A stretch of DNA of 40,980 nt from Colwelliaceae bacterium (GCA_023954655.1 JAGSHH010000004.1:1-40980), one strand, 5' to 3'. Positions 20,601-29,503 are shown, numbered from the stretch's first letter. Program-made: numbers and translations. Notes: generated by a model from the sequence alone, not told the origin.

Positions 20601-20753
20601 CAGTTTTTAATACCAATGGCTGTTTCTTTAGGTTTTGGAATATTGTTTGCTACTTTTATTACCTTAATATTAGTGCCCGTAAATTATTTAATTGTTGAAC
20701 GTTTGAAGGAATTGTCAGGTATTAAACCTACGATATATGCACTTGAAAATTAA
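17640..20753 (+). CDS. RND efflux permease (AcrB/AcrD/AcrF family)
   Basis: 1037-aa protein with duplicated RND TM motifs. Confidence 0.93.
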   Translation: MIAWFARNHVAANLLLITILILGLFSLSVRIPLEVFPSFATDRINVNVSLRGATPEDVEKSISIRIEEAIQDLEGIKQIASRSSEGSSAVNIEVEGGYDARDVLADIKSRVDAINTFPVDAEKPVVSLATRKREVISVTVASIYGEKETREYAEKIRDDLLKIPTITQADLSGVRNYEVSIQIPQDKLQQYNLTISKVSSAISNSSADVSAGNLRTQGGDILLLSKGQAYRKDEFSQIAIKTNKDGSILRLSDIAHINDGFEETPVRTRFNSKQAAFIDIYRIGPQSAIDVADAVKNYIDGQQSNVPEGVELSYWDDDSQIVKNRIATLTTSAMQGGILVLALLSLFLRPSIAFWVFIGIPISFMGAFIAMPFFGITLNIMSLFGFILVLGIVVDDAIVTGENIYTHLKTSESGEEAAIRGTQEVATPVTFGILTTVAAFLPLAFIEGARGALFAQIPVVVIPVLLFSLIESKFVLPSHLKNLKLRSEKSKTSKFSQFQQKFADGFESTILRYYQPLLKKATNFKTATFLGFVGVFLIIVTLIMSGWTKFIFFPRIPSETVRVSLTLPAGSPFEVTNKHILKMTKKAEELRAKYIDEETNESIIINILATTGGRGGTSNKGNVRFEITPPESRSLSVGSAQLVREWRALIGPIPGAESLTFRAEIGRSSDPIQVQLKASSLDTLKEITDKVKLRLATYPTVFDIEDSLSDGKEELQIELTEQGKALGLTRVSISREVRSSFFGSQVQRIQRGRDDVRVMVRLPLDERRTTADLENILVATPNGGSVPLSHVAKLIPGKSPSTISRIDRFRTANVKADVEKQNTNMTVLQADLKEYLDELLIQYPGVSHSLEGEAKEQRESFGSLGWALIFVFFIIYALLAIPFKSYLQPIIVMSVIPFGMIGAVIGHWIMGMELTIMSLLGMLALIGVVVNDSLVLVDFINKKRAEGKALMEAVLTAGSSRFRPVMLTSLTTFIGLMPLLFEQSTQAQFLIPMAVSLGFGILFATFITLILVPVNYLIVERLKELSGIKPTIYALEN

Positions 20754-20796
20754 TGGATGGTTACTCTGCTTGAGATAAGCTTCATCAAATAAATGT

Positions 20797-20825
20797 GGCT
20801 TTGCACTTTATTTTAAGTCAAAGCC
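20797..20825. repeat. Hairpin downstream of the RND operon
   Basis: GGCTTTG-C-ACTT-TATTTT-AAGT-CAAAGCC; no clear T-tract. Confidence 0.5.
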
Positions 20826-20913
20826 AAATAAGGTCATATTTATTGGTAGAAGTTGTTAAATGGTTTGTTAAACTATCCCCAATAAATTTTTCAATTGTTA
20901 ATTTGAGTGTTAT

Positions 20914-21279
20914 ATGACTAATAAAATAGAACCAGAAGAAACTATTTTTTCTAAAATCATTAGACAAGAAATTCCAACGCCGTTGTTATATCAAGATGAA
21001 TTAGTGACTGCTTTTCGTGATATTTCACCACAAGCAAAATGTCATATTTTAATTATTCCTAATAAGTTGATCCCAACTGTTAATGATATTGTAGAGCAAG
21101 ACGAATTAACTCTTGGTCGCCTTTTTACAGTGGCTAATAAATTGGCTAAAGAAGAGGGCATTGCAGATGATGGTTATCGGTTGATCATGAACTGTAATAA
21201 TCATGGTGGTCAAGAGGTTTATCATATTCACATGCACTTAGTTGGTGGTCAACCAATGGGTAAAATGTTAAATATTTAG
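20914..21279 (+). CDS. hinT: HIT family nucleotide hydrolase (HinT)
   Basis: '[19 protein letters not shown]', '[17 protein letters not shown]'. Confidence 0.92.
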   Translation: MTNKIEPEETIFSKIIRQEIPTPLLYQDELVTAFRDISPQAKCHILIIPNKLIPTVNDIVEQDELTLGRLFTVANKLAKEEGIADDGYRLIMNCNNHGGQEVYHIHMHLVGGQPMGKMLNI

Positions 21280-21451
21280 TGTTATTGTTATAATTGGTTA
21301 TTTTACCAGTGACTTTATTTTTAATCTTTCATCTACATCTTTTAATACATTTAAATGAGATAGAGTGTGTGAAAGCCACGATTAATTGTAGTGAAGTTCT
21401 ATCCAAGCTAATCCATACTTTAGAGTAAGTTAATTAAAAAGAGTATATTGT

Positions 21452-22525
21452 GTGAAGTGGGCAAAGTTTATTGAAGATAAAGACAAATTATTCTGGTTTG
21501 TACATAGTGCAGGTTGGTTTGGATTTGCTTTGGTTTATTATCTTAGTTCATTACTTCATGATCTTCGTGATATCTTTGTCGTTATTATTTTCTTAAATGC
21601 TTATGCTGGTTGGTTGTTTACCATTCCTCTGCGCTATATATATCGATATGTTTGGAATTTAACCCCTATTAAAATTGCTGTTAGTGTTATTTTAGCATCA
21701 TTAATAACCGGTGTGATGTGGCAAATTGTTCAAAACATTAACTTCTGGGAAATATATAAGCACGGTTATCGTCCTGATCATATTATTTATTATACAAGAA
21801 ATGGCTTATTTTCATTTTCTATAATTTTGAGCTGGAGTGTTTTGTATTTTGGTACTAAATACTATCAGATGTTGCAAAAAGAAAAACAAAACGTGCTTCA
21901 AGCCAACACTGTAGCTCACCAAGCACAGTTGAAAATGTTACGATATCAATTAAATCCTCATTTTTTATTCAACACCCTAAATGCAATTTCAACATTGATT
22001 TTAGTGAAAGAGAATACGACTGCAAATGCGATGGTAACAAAATTAAGTGAGTTTTTACGTTACTCTTTAGATAAAGATCCAATGAAAAAAGTCACTTTAG
22101 AAAGTGAGCTGCAGGCACTAAGATTATATTTAGATATTGAAAAAGTACGTTTTGAAGAACGACTGCAAGTTGTTTGTAACATTGCCGATGATTGCCAAGA
22201 AGCTTTAGTACCAAGTATGGTTTTACAACCGTTAGCTGAAAACTCAATAAAGTATGCTATTGCAGTACAGGAGCAGGGGGGAACTATTACAGTAAGTGTT
22301 ACTAAATTTGGTCAAGATTTGTTGATTGAATTGTCTGACAACGGTCCAGGTGCCGACATCAAAGATGGTAATCTATTTCGTGAAAATGGTGTTGGTTTAG
22401 CTAATACTCGAGAACGTCTACAAGCACTATATGGTCATGAATTTTCATTAGTTGTTTCCAATAATACACCTAACGGTGTTAAAGTTAATATAAGAATGCC
22501 GTATGAAACTGGAACGATTATATGA
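21452..22525 (+). CDS. LytS/AlgZ-type sensor histidine kinase (GTG start)
   Basis: His_kinase family motif 'LRYQLNPHFLFNTLNAIS', C-terminal 'NGVGLANTRERLQALYG'. Confidence 0.9.
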   Translation: MKWAKFIEDKDKLFWFVHSAGWFGFALVYYLSSLLHDLRDIFVVIIFLNAYAGWLFTIPLRYIYRYVWNLTPIKIAVSVILASLITGVMWQIVQNINFWEIYKHGYRPDHIIYYTRNGLFSFSIILSWSVLYFGTKYYQMLQKEKQNVLQANTVAHQAQLKMLRYQLNPHFLFNTLNAISTLILVKENTTANAMVTKLSEFLRYSLDKDPMKKVTLESELQALRLYLDIEKVRFEERLQVVCNIADDCQEALVPSMVLQPLAENSIKYAIAVQEQGGTITVSVTKFGQDLLIELSDNGPGADIKDGNLFRENGVGLANTRERLQALYGHEFSLVVSNNTPNGVKVNIRMPYETGTII

Positions 22526-23346
22526 GTAAAGTCTTATCAACAATTATTGTAGATGATGAAACATTGGCAAGAAAAGGTTTAGCTATTCGATTAAAAGAAC
22601 ACCTAGATATAAAGCTTATTACCGAATGTAGCAATGGTAGGGAAGCTATTGAAGCTGTACGCGCTTATAAACCAGACTTAATGTTCTTAGATATACAAAT
22701 GCCTGGCTTAGATGGATTTGAAGTAGTTAAAGAAATAACGGAGCAAGGCCTTGCATTACCTATGGTTGTTTTTGTAACTGCATTTGATCAATATGCACTT
22801 AAAGCGTTTGAAGTACATGCTCATGATTATTTATTAAAACCTGCTGATGAATCACGACTTGCTCAAGCATTAGACAAAATCAGAGAAAAACTAAACGGTG
22901 AAGAAAGCATACAACATAAAGAGCAATTAGTACGTTTAGTAAGTGATGTAACGGGTAATGATTGCTCCGATATTTTAAATGATTTAGAACATAACAAACC
23001 AGTTAATATCTCTCATTACTCAGATGTCTTGGCTATTAAAGATGCTGGTGAAGTCAGTCGTGTACCAGTTAAAGATATTTTATGGATAGATGCTGCTGGT
23101 GATTACATGTGTGTTCATACTGACCAAAATACACACATATTACGTAAAACTATGAAACAGTTAGAAGAAAACTTAGATCCTAAGCAGTTTATTCGAAGTC
23201 ATCGTTCTACTATTGTAAATAAAAACTATATTAATAAATTTTGTAGTCAACTTAATGGTGAATATTACCTTGTAATGAATAACGGTAAAGAACTTAAAGT
23301 TAGTCGTAGCTATAAAGAAAAAGTAAAATTAGCAGTAACAAATTAA
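22522..23346 (+). CDS. LytTR-family response regulator
   Basis: REC domain 'TIIVDDETLARKGL', C-terminal LytTR domain 'IRSHRSTIVNKNYIN'. Confidence 0.92.
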   Translation: MSKVLSTIIVDDETLARKGLAIRLKEHLDIKLITECSNGREAIEAVRAYKPDLMFLDIQMPGLDGFEVVKEITEQGLALPMVVFVTAFDQYALKAFEVHAHDYLLKPADESRLAQALDKIREKLNGEESIQHKEQLVRLVSDVTGNDCSDILNDLEHNKPVNISHYSDVLAIKDAGEVSRVPVKDILWIDAAGDYMCVHTDQNTHILRKTMKQLEENLDPKQFIRSHRSTIVNKNYINKFCSQLNGEYYLVMNNGKELKVSRSYKEKVKLAVTN

Positions 23347-23415
23347 ATTTTTCAGCTATTGAAAGAAAAATAAATAACCTTATATCTTATTTAATGTTGG
23401 CAAAGTAATTATTTT

Positions 23416-23832
23416 ATGTGGCGTAAATTAACATTCATAGTGTTTTTAATCGTATTAACTAAAGTAGTTAATGCATCGCCGATCTCTACAACAAACCATA
23501 ATGAATATTCACAACACCTCTCAATTTCTACTGAAAATCAAAACTATTCTATTGATGCATCTGAGGAGTCGAAAGAGTCATATAATATCCCTAGGTTTAA
23601 TCGGATTAATCCATCGATATTTACTGCAGAAATACAAATAACTCCTAATTATTTTTTGGAAATAGAGTTTTTTAAAGTAAAGCTAACACCAGCCTTATTT
23701 AAAAATTTAACAAACCCTCCTGTAAATATTCAGTGGTTTGAACAATTAAGTCATAATACTAATTCATCGCGACTTTCTGGTTGGAAAGATGGCAACATTC
23801 TATATTCATCCCGCACTAGATATCACAGTTAA
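23416..23832 (+). CDS. Candidate VemP-like secreted translation-arrest peptide upstream of secD/secF
   Basis: 138 aa; signal peptide MWRKLTFIVFLIVLTKVVNA|SP; C-terminus SRLSGWKDGNILYSSRTRYHS resembles the VemP arrest segment as recalled; immediately upstream of secDF paralog. Confidence 0.65.
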   Translation: MWRKLTFIVFLIVLTKVVNASPISTTNHNEYSQHLSISTENQNYSIDASEESKESYNIPRFNRINPSIFTAEIQITPNYFLEIEFFKVKLTPALFKNLTNPPVNIQWFEQLSHNTNSSRLSGWKDGNILYSSRTRYHS

Positions 23833-24010
23833 TTCATAACATCTCATAGATACAGTTCTATATAACTATCGTACTTTTGAACTGTTAAAGCAGCAATTTT
23901 ATTGTTCCAATTCTGATGATTAATCATCAGGTGTTTCCTGTATTTGAAATTTAGCCGTTGGCATAAACAAATTTAGGAATATTTTATTAGAGATTTTATG
24001 ATGAATTTAC
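23828..24010 (+). promoter_or_regulatory. Predicted mRNA structure sequestering the secD start region
   Basis: GUUAAUUCAU (23828-23837) pairs with AUGAAUUUAC (24001-24010) with one U-U mismatch; AUCUC (23841-23845) pairs with GAGAU (23990-23994). Confidence 0.45.
23913..23930. repeat. Perfect 18-nt palindrome in the vemP-like/secD intergenic region
   Basis: CTGATGATTAATCATCAG. Confidence 0.8.
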
Positions 24011-25827
24011 GTACACCGAAGCATGGTAGACATTTTAAATGGCAAAATATTGTCATTATTTTTATATTATTTTTTATGTTAATTAGTGCATTACCGAACT
24101 TTTATTCAGACAAAGTGAATATTAGTCTTATAAGTAGCAACATTTCAAAAGACCCAATTTCGATTCAAGATATTAATCATTTATTTACTGATAACAGTAT
24201 TTCTGTTGATGAAATTAAGTCATTTAAAAACACCACTAACATTACCTTAAGCAACAAAGATGATCAAAAGGCTGGGGAAAATCTATTAAGACAGATGTTT
24301 GAGAACAATTACACTATCAACAGTTCAATAGTGAATAATTCTCCAGCATGGTTAAAGTCGTTAAATGGTAAGCCTATAAAATTAGGCTTAGATTTGAGTG
24401 GAGGTGTACTTTTTGTTCTTGATGTTGATACTGACCAAGCACTTTCTGACAGAGTAAAAAGTATTACTTTAGAGATTAAGTCCTTAGCAATAGAAAAACG
24501 AATCAGATTAAAGAATATTGAACAAATAAATAACCACTCAATTGTCATTGCATTATCTGCAAAACAAAAATCTAACCAACAAATATTATTAAATATAAGT
24601 AAAAGCTATCCAGAATTAACTCATAAAAAATTAGATAAAAACAAAATGCTTTTAACTTATTCAGAAGAAAAACAAGTTGAATTTCGTCAAGAAACGATGA
24701 AACAAACACTTAAAACGATGAGAGGAAGAATTGAGGAGCTCGGTATAACTGAGGCCGTAACACAAAAACAAGGAAAAAATAGAATACGAATTGAGTTACC
24801 CGGTGTACATGACCCTGAAGAAGCAAAAAGAATTATAGGTGCTACAGCTTCATTAAATTTTTATCAATTGGCTGAAAATTCAAAAGCAGCGGGGGTTCTA
24901 CAAATGATTGATAAGAATGGCCGAAAACTAAGAATGAACAGTCAGGTTGTCTTTTCTGGTGATCATATTCATAACGCCCGAGCAGGTAAAGATGAACTAG
25001 GAATGCCATTAGTAAACCTTTCTTTAGATGCCGTGGGCGGTAAAAAAATGTCTGCGTTTACTAAGAAAAATATAGGTAAACCTATGGTGACCGTATTTTC
25101 AGAATACTATAGGAATGCCGATAATAAAATGATCAAGAAAAGCAAAGTGATCAATGTAGCTACTATTCAGCAACATTTGGGATCTCAATTTAGCATTACA
25201 AATATGTCGAGCTCTATTGAAGCTCAAGAGTTAGCACTTTTATTACGTGCTGGCTCATTAACTGCACCTGTAACGATTGTTAAACAAAGAAGCATAGAAG
25301 CAACCTTAGGTGTTGAAAATATAAATAATGGTTTTAAAGCGTTAGCTATAGGTATTTCTATTACTTTATTATTTATGGCTTTTTGGTATAGAGCTCTTGG
25401 AGTCATTGCTAATGTTGCATTGGCTCTGAATTTAGTGAGTTTACTCGGCTTGATGTCATTACTACCCGGTGCTGTTTTAACGCTTCCTGGGATAGCTGGT
25501 TTAGTTTTAACAGTAGGGATGGCGGTCGATACCAATGTGCTCATTTTTGAACGAATAAAAGAAGAACTTAAACGGGGCCGTCAATTACTGTATGCAATAG
25601 AAAATGGTTATAAGAGTGCATTTTCAACCATATTAGACGCCAATATAACCACTCTTATAACAGGGATTATTTTATATTCTATCGGCTATGGCCCTGTAAA
25701 AGGTTTTGCCATTATTTTATGTTTAGGAATATTAACTAGTATGTTTACAGGAGTGTTCGTTTCAAAGGCATTAACTAACTTTTCAATTCGTAAAAATAAA
25801 GCACAGTTTATTGGAGTAAAATTATGA
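23998..25827 (+). CDS. secD: Protein-export membrane protein SecD (second-type paralog)
   Basis: 'KLGLDLSGGVLFVLDVD', 'GLVLTVGMAVDTNVLIFERIKEEL'; not flanked by yajC/tgt/queA. Confidence 0.9.
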   Translation: MMNLRTPKHGRHFKWQNIVIIFILFFMLISALPNFYSDKVNISLISSNISKDPISIQDINHLFTDNSISVDEIKSFKNTTNITLSNKDDQKAGENLLRQMFENNYTINSSIVNNSPAWLKSLNGKPIKLGLDLSGGVLFVLDVDTDQALSDRVKSITLEIKSLAIEKRIRLKNIEQINNHSIVIALSAKQKSNQQILLNISKSYPELTHKKLDKNKMLLTYSEEKQVEFRQETMKQTLKTMRGRIEELGITEAVTQKQGKNRIRIELPGVHDPEEAKRIIGATASLNFYQLAENSKAAGVLQMIDKNGRKLRMNSQVVFSGDHIHNARAGKDELGMPLVNLSLDAVGGKKMSAFTKKNIGKPMVTVFSEYYRNADNKMIKKSKVINVATIQQHLGSQFSITNMSSSIEAQELALLLRAGSLTAPVTIVKQRSIEATLGVENINNGFKALAIGISITLLFMAFWYRALGVIANVALALNLVSLLGLMSLLPGAVLTLPGIAGLVLTVGMAVDTNVLIFERIKEELKRGRQLLYAIENGYKSAFSTILDANITTLITGIILYSIGYGPVKGFAIILCLGILTSMFTGVFVSKALTNFSIRKNKAQFIGVKL

Positions 25828-26744
25828 ATCAATTAATTTTAAAACAGGCAGAAAGCCTAACTAAGTTTCGCATTGTTAGTTTTTATTGTGCTGTAATATT
25901 TATTTTTATTGCTTTATTTGGATTAATTAACAACGGACTTAATCTGGGCTTAGACTTTACAGGAGGTTATTTAACAGAGTTTTCAACAGAAAATTCAATT
26001 TCTCAAGACAAAATGGAAGTATTATTGACGTCATTTTTACCTGACTCCTTTCACTTATCATCTGCAGATGATGGCACCCATTGGAGTGTTCAACAAATTG
26101 ATAATGATATTAGTCTTAAAGGCAAGTCATGGTTAACCGAGTTTTCTAATCAAAGTGGATTAACTATAAGCCCACAAGATGCTATTTACATTGGTAGTCA
26201 GGTTGGTGAAGAATTAATTAACCAGGGGGGATTAGCCTTGTTAACTGCAATGATTATTATATTGCTGTATTTATCTTTTCGATTTGAATGGCGGTTGGCT
26301 GCTGGTTCAGTCATTGCACTTTTTCATGATGTTATTATCGTGATCGGTATTTTTGCATGGTTTGAAATTCCATTTGATTTAACTATTTTAGCTAGCTTAT
26401 TAGCTATCATTGGGTATTCGTTAAATGACTCAATTATTGTTGGCGACAAAATACGTGAAATTATGAAAAGAAACAAAGATAAAGAGATAGATACCGTGAT
26501 AAATATTGCAATAAAAGCAACAATTGAAAGAACACTAATAACATCAGGTACTACACTTGCTACAATAATAGCTATATGGATATTTGCAGGAGACTCTTTA
26601 GCTGGATTTGCCATAGCTCTTTTTGCTGGAGTTTTAGTGGGTACATTTTCTTCAGTTGCTATTTCTGCAACAGTACCTCAATTACTTGGCCTAACTACAG
26701 ATTATTATGTCAAAAAAGAAGAAGAGGTTTGTCATTTACCTTAA
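25824..26744 (+). CDS. secF: Protein-export membrane protein SecF (second-type paralog)
   Basis: 'NLGLDFTGGYLTEF', 'IIGYSLNDSIIVGDKIRE'; 4-nt overlap with secD. Confidence 0.9.
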   Translation: MNQLILKQAESLTKFRIVSFYCAVIFIFIALFGLINNGLNLGLDFTGGYLTEFSTENSISQDKMEVLLTSFLPDSFHLSSADDGTHWSVQQIDNDISLKGKSWLTEFSNQSGLTISPQDAIYIGSQVGEELINQGGLALLTAMIIILLYLSFRFEWRLAAGSVIALFHDVIIVIGIFAWFEIPFDLTILASLLAIIGYSLNDSIIVGDKIREIMKRNKDKEIDTVINIAIKATIERTLITSGTTLATIIAIWIFAGDSLAGFAIALFAGVLVGTFSSVAISATVPQLLGLTTDYYVKKEEEVCHLP

Positions 26745-26812
26745 TGAGTTTAACAGCCCAAGTTTTTATAAACGAGTTATATAGAAAGGTTAGTCTTTAG
26801 AGTTCTTAATTG

Positions 26813-26844
26813 TAGTGTACCTACTCTACAGGGTAGGTACACTA
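26813..26844. repeat. Perfect 12-bp inverted repeat spanning the pfkA stop codon
   Basis: TAGTGTACCTAC - TCTACAGG - GTAGGTACACTA. Confidence 0.8.
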
Positions 26845-27875
26845 TGTACTGTTGTTTTTTCACTTTGAGGATCTGTTTGTTCTGTGAGTGCTAAAATATT
26901 TTCTTGAGCATCAATGAGTATTTGACTGACTTGTTTTTGATGTTTGATTGCTTCACTTAAAGGGATCAAACAAATTGAATTATTTTGTTCTGCTATCATC
27001 ACATTAGATTTATCTGTAGAGATCGCTTGAATTGCACTTACCCCCATCTTAGTAGCTAATATTCGATCTTTAGCGACAGGAGAGCCTCCTCTTTGAATAT
27101 ACCCTAAAGTACACAACGGGCAATCTATCCCTGTTTTTACTTTTAACTCATTAGCTAAGGCTTGACTACCATTTGGCCATAAATTTTCAGCTATAACGAT
27201 TAAATAACTTTTATGGTGATCGTTTTTAGCTTTAATTATTTGATTTGCGATTAAATCAATAGTCAACTTTTCATTTTTTTTATGAAAGTTTTCAAAAGAG
27301 ATTACCTGTTCTGCAGCACAAGATATACCAACATTGAAAGTAATATGACCGCTATTTCTTCCCATAAGTTCTACTAGAAAAACACGTTCAAAAGCATCTG
27401 CAGTATCACGAATTTTATCAATAGCTTCTATCGCAGTATTTACCGCTGTTGAAAACCCTATTGTGAAATCAGTGCCATCTACATCATTGTCAATGGTGCC
27501 AGGAATGCCTATCACTTGTCATTGCCATTGTTCCTGTATTGCCAATAAACCATTAAATGAGCCATCACCACCGATCACAATAAGTGCATCGATTTTATTT
27601 TTCATTAATACATTTACTGCTTGATCAATACCTTCGCTACTGTGCATTTCTTTACAACGGGCACTTTTTAATATTGTTCCACCACGGTGAATAATACTAT
27701 TGACATCATTTATGTGTAACTGAGTGACTTCGTTATTCAATAAGCCATTGTAACCATGAGAAAAACCAAAAATATTGTAGTGATATTTATGAGCGGCTAA
27801 GACTATTGCACGTAATGCTGCATTCATTCCTGGAGCATCACCACCACTGGTTAAAACAGCAATATTTTTAGTCAT
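26826..27875 (-). pseudogene. pfkA: 6-phosphofructokinase interrupted by one in-frame TGA (27521-27519)
   Basis: Two ORFs in the same frame; joined reads [40 protein letters not shown]. Confidence 0.85.
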
Positions 27876-27900
27876 AGAAAACCTTTTTTATATCAGAATT

Positions 27901-27925
27901 ATTTATCTATCTACTGTAGATAAAT
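27901..27925. repeat. 9-bp inverted repeat upstream of pfkA
   Basis: ATTTATCTA - TCTACTG - TAGATAAAT. Confidence 0.6.
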
Positions 27926-27980
27926 TTAGCACTTAATTTATTGATTTAGAATATAGCGATGATAAATAACAGAGGGGATC

Positions 27981-28022
27981 AAAAAAGGTAACTCTTTAAA
28001 AACTTTAAATGAGTTACCTTTA
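27981..28022 (-). terminator. Rho-independent terminator downstream of pyk
   Basis: Minus strand AAAGGTAACTC...GAGTTACCTTTTTT. Confidence 0.8.
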
Positions 28023-28051
28023 GATAATGGCGGAACTTTAAATGTTTACTC

Positions 28052-29503
28052 TTATGAAATATGTTCTTTCTTAACAGTCAATATTTTTAAAGTGTTAGTT
28101 GCACCAACAGTTTCCATTAAATCCCCATGAGTAAAAATAACTTTATCATCGATAGCGAGGTCTGCATTATTAAGAACAGTTTTTAAAACATCATCAGATA
28201 AACCATCATTTGTGCTATTGGTTGAATCAAACTCAACAGGGTAAACGCCTCGGTAAATGGCAGTTTTGTTTAATGTTTTATCATGACGTGATAAAGAGTA
28301 AATCGGTAGACCTGAAGTAATACGAGACATTAATTTACTTGTATGGCCAGATTCTGTTAAAGCAATAATTGCTGTTACACCATCTAAATGGTTTGCAGCG
28401 TACATGGCCGAAAGAGATATTGTTTCAGAAATTTCTGAGAAAGTAAGCTCCATACGATGTCCAGAAGTATTTACTGAACGATGCGTTTCTGCACCCAAAC
28501 ATACCTCTGACATTGCTTTAACTGTTTCAACAGGATATTTACCTGCCGCAGTTTCAGCACTAAGCATTACAGCATCAGTACCATCAAGAACAGCATTAGC
28601 AACATCCATAACTTCTGCACGAGTTGGCATTGGTTGCTCAATCATAGTTTCCATCATTTGTGTTGCAGTGATTACTACACGGTTTAATTGACGGCTTCTT
28701 GCGATGATATGCTTTTGTTTACCTACAAGGGCAGCATCACCAATTTCAACACCTAAATCACCACGAGCTACCATAACTACATCAGATGCTAAGATAATAT
28801 CATCTAAAATTTTGTCGTCATTTACGGCTTCAGCTCGTTCAATTTTCGAAACAAGGCGTGCATCACAACCTGCTTCTTGTGCTAATAAGCGTGCTTCGCG
28901 CATATCAGCAGCATCACGAGGAAAAGAAACGGCAAGAAAATCAACGTTGATTTTAGCTGCAGTTTTAATATCTTCTTTATCTTTGGTTGTTAATGCTGGT
29001 GCAGTTAAACCACCACCTTGACGGTTAATACCTTTATTGTTTGATAAAGGTCCACCCACAGTTACTTCAGTGAATACTGAAGGGCCTTCAGTTTTCAAAA
29101 CTTTAAGCTGAACTCTTCCATCATCAAGTAATAAAATATCACCTTCCGTAACATCTTCAGGTAATTTTTTGTAATCGATACCTACTTTTTCTTGGCAACC
29201 TTCGCCTTTAGCTAAAGTCGCATCTAACTCAAACTTATCTCCGATGGCAAGTTTGATAGGTCCATTTTTAAATGTTGATACACGAATTTTAGGACCTTGT
29301 AAGTCACCTAAGATTCCGACATATATTCCAAGTTCTTTTGCTACTTCACGTACTGTATTCGCTCGTTGGATATGATCTTCAGCAGTTCCATGCGAGAAAT
29401 TTAAACGGACAACGTTAACACCGGCAGCGAGCACATTTTTTAACGTTTCTCTATCTTCAGTTGCTGGACCTAACGTCGCAACAATTTTCGTTCTTCTAGG
29501 CAT
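28052..29503 (-). CDS. pyk: Pyruvate kinase
   Basis: '[37 protein letters not shown]', '[12 protein letters not shown]', '[38 protein letters not shown]'. Confidence 0.95.
   Translation of the reverse strand: MPRRTKIVATLGPATEDRETLKNVLAAGVNVVRLNFSHGTAEDHIQRANTVREVAKELGIYVGILGDLQGPKIRVSTFKNGPIKLAIGDKFELDATLAKGEGCQEKVGIDYKKLPEDVTEGDILLLDDGRVQLKVLKTEGPSVFTEVTVGGPLSNNKGINRQGGGLTAPALTTKDKEDIKTAAKINVDFLAVSFPRDAADMREARLLAQEAGCDARLVSKIERAEAVNDDKILDDIILASDVVMVARGDLGVEIGDAALVGKQKHIIARSRQLNRVVITATQMMETMIEQPMPTRAEVMDVANAVLDGTDAVMLSAETAAGKYPVETVKAMSEVCLGAETHRSVNTSGHRMELTFSEISETISLSAMYAANHLDGVTAIIALTESGHTSKLMSRITSGLPIYSLSRHDKTLNKTAIYRGVYPVEFDSTNSTNDGLSDDVLKTVLNNADLAIDDKVIFTHGDLMETVGATNTLKILTVKKEHIS

Noticed and set aside
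28404-29021. Two plus-strand ORFs (28404-28691, 28704-29021)
   Set aside because: Antisense to pyk; low-complexity Ser/Ala/Thr-rich composition typical of shadow ORFs.
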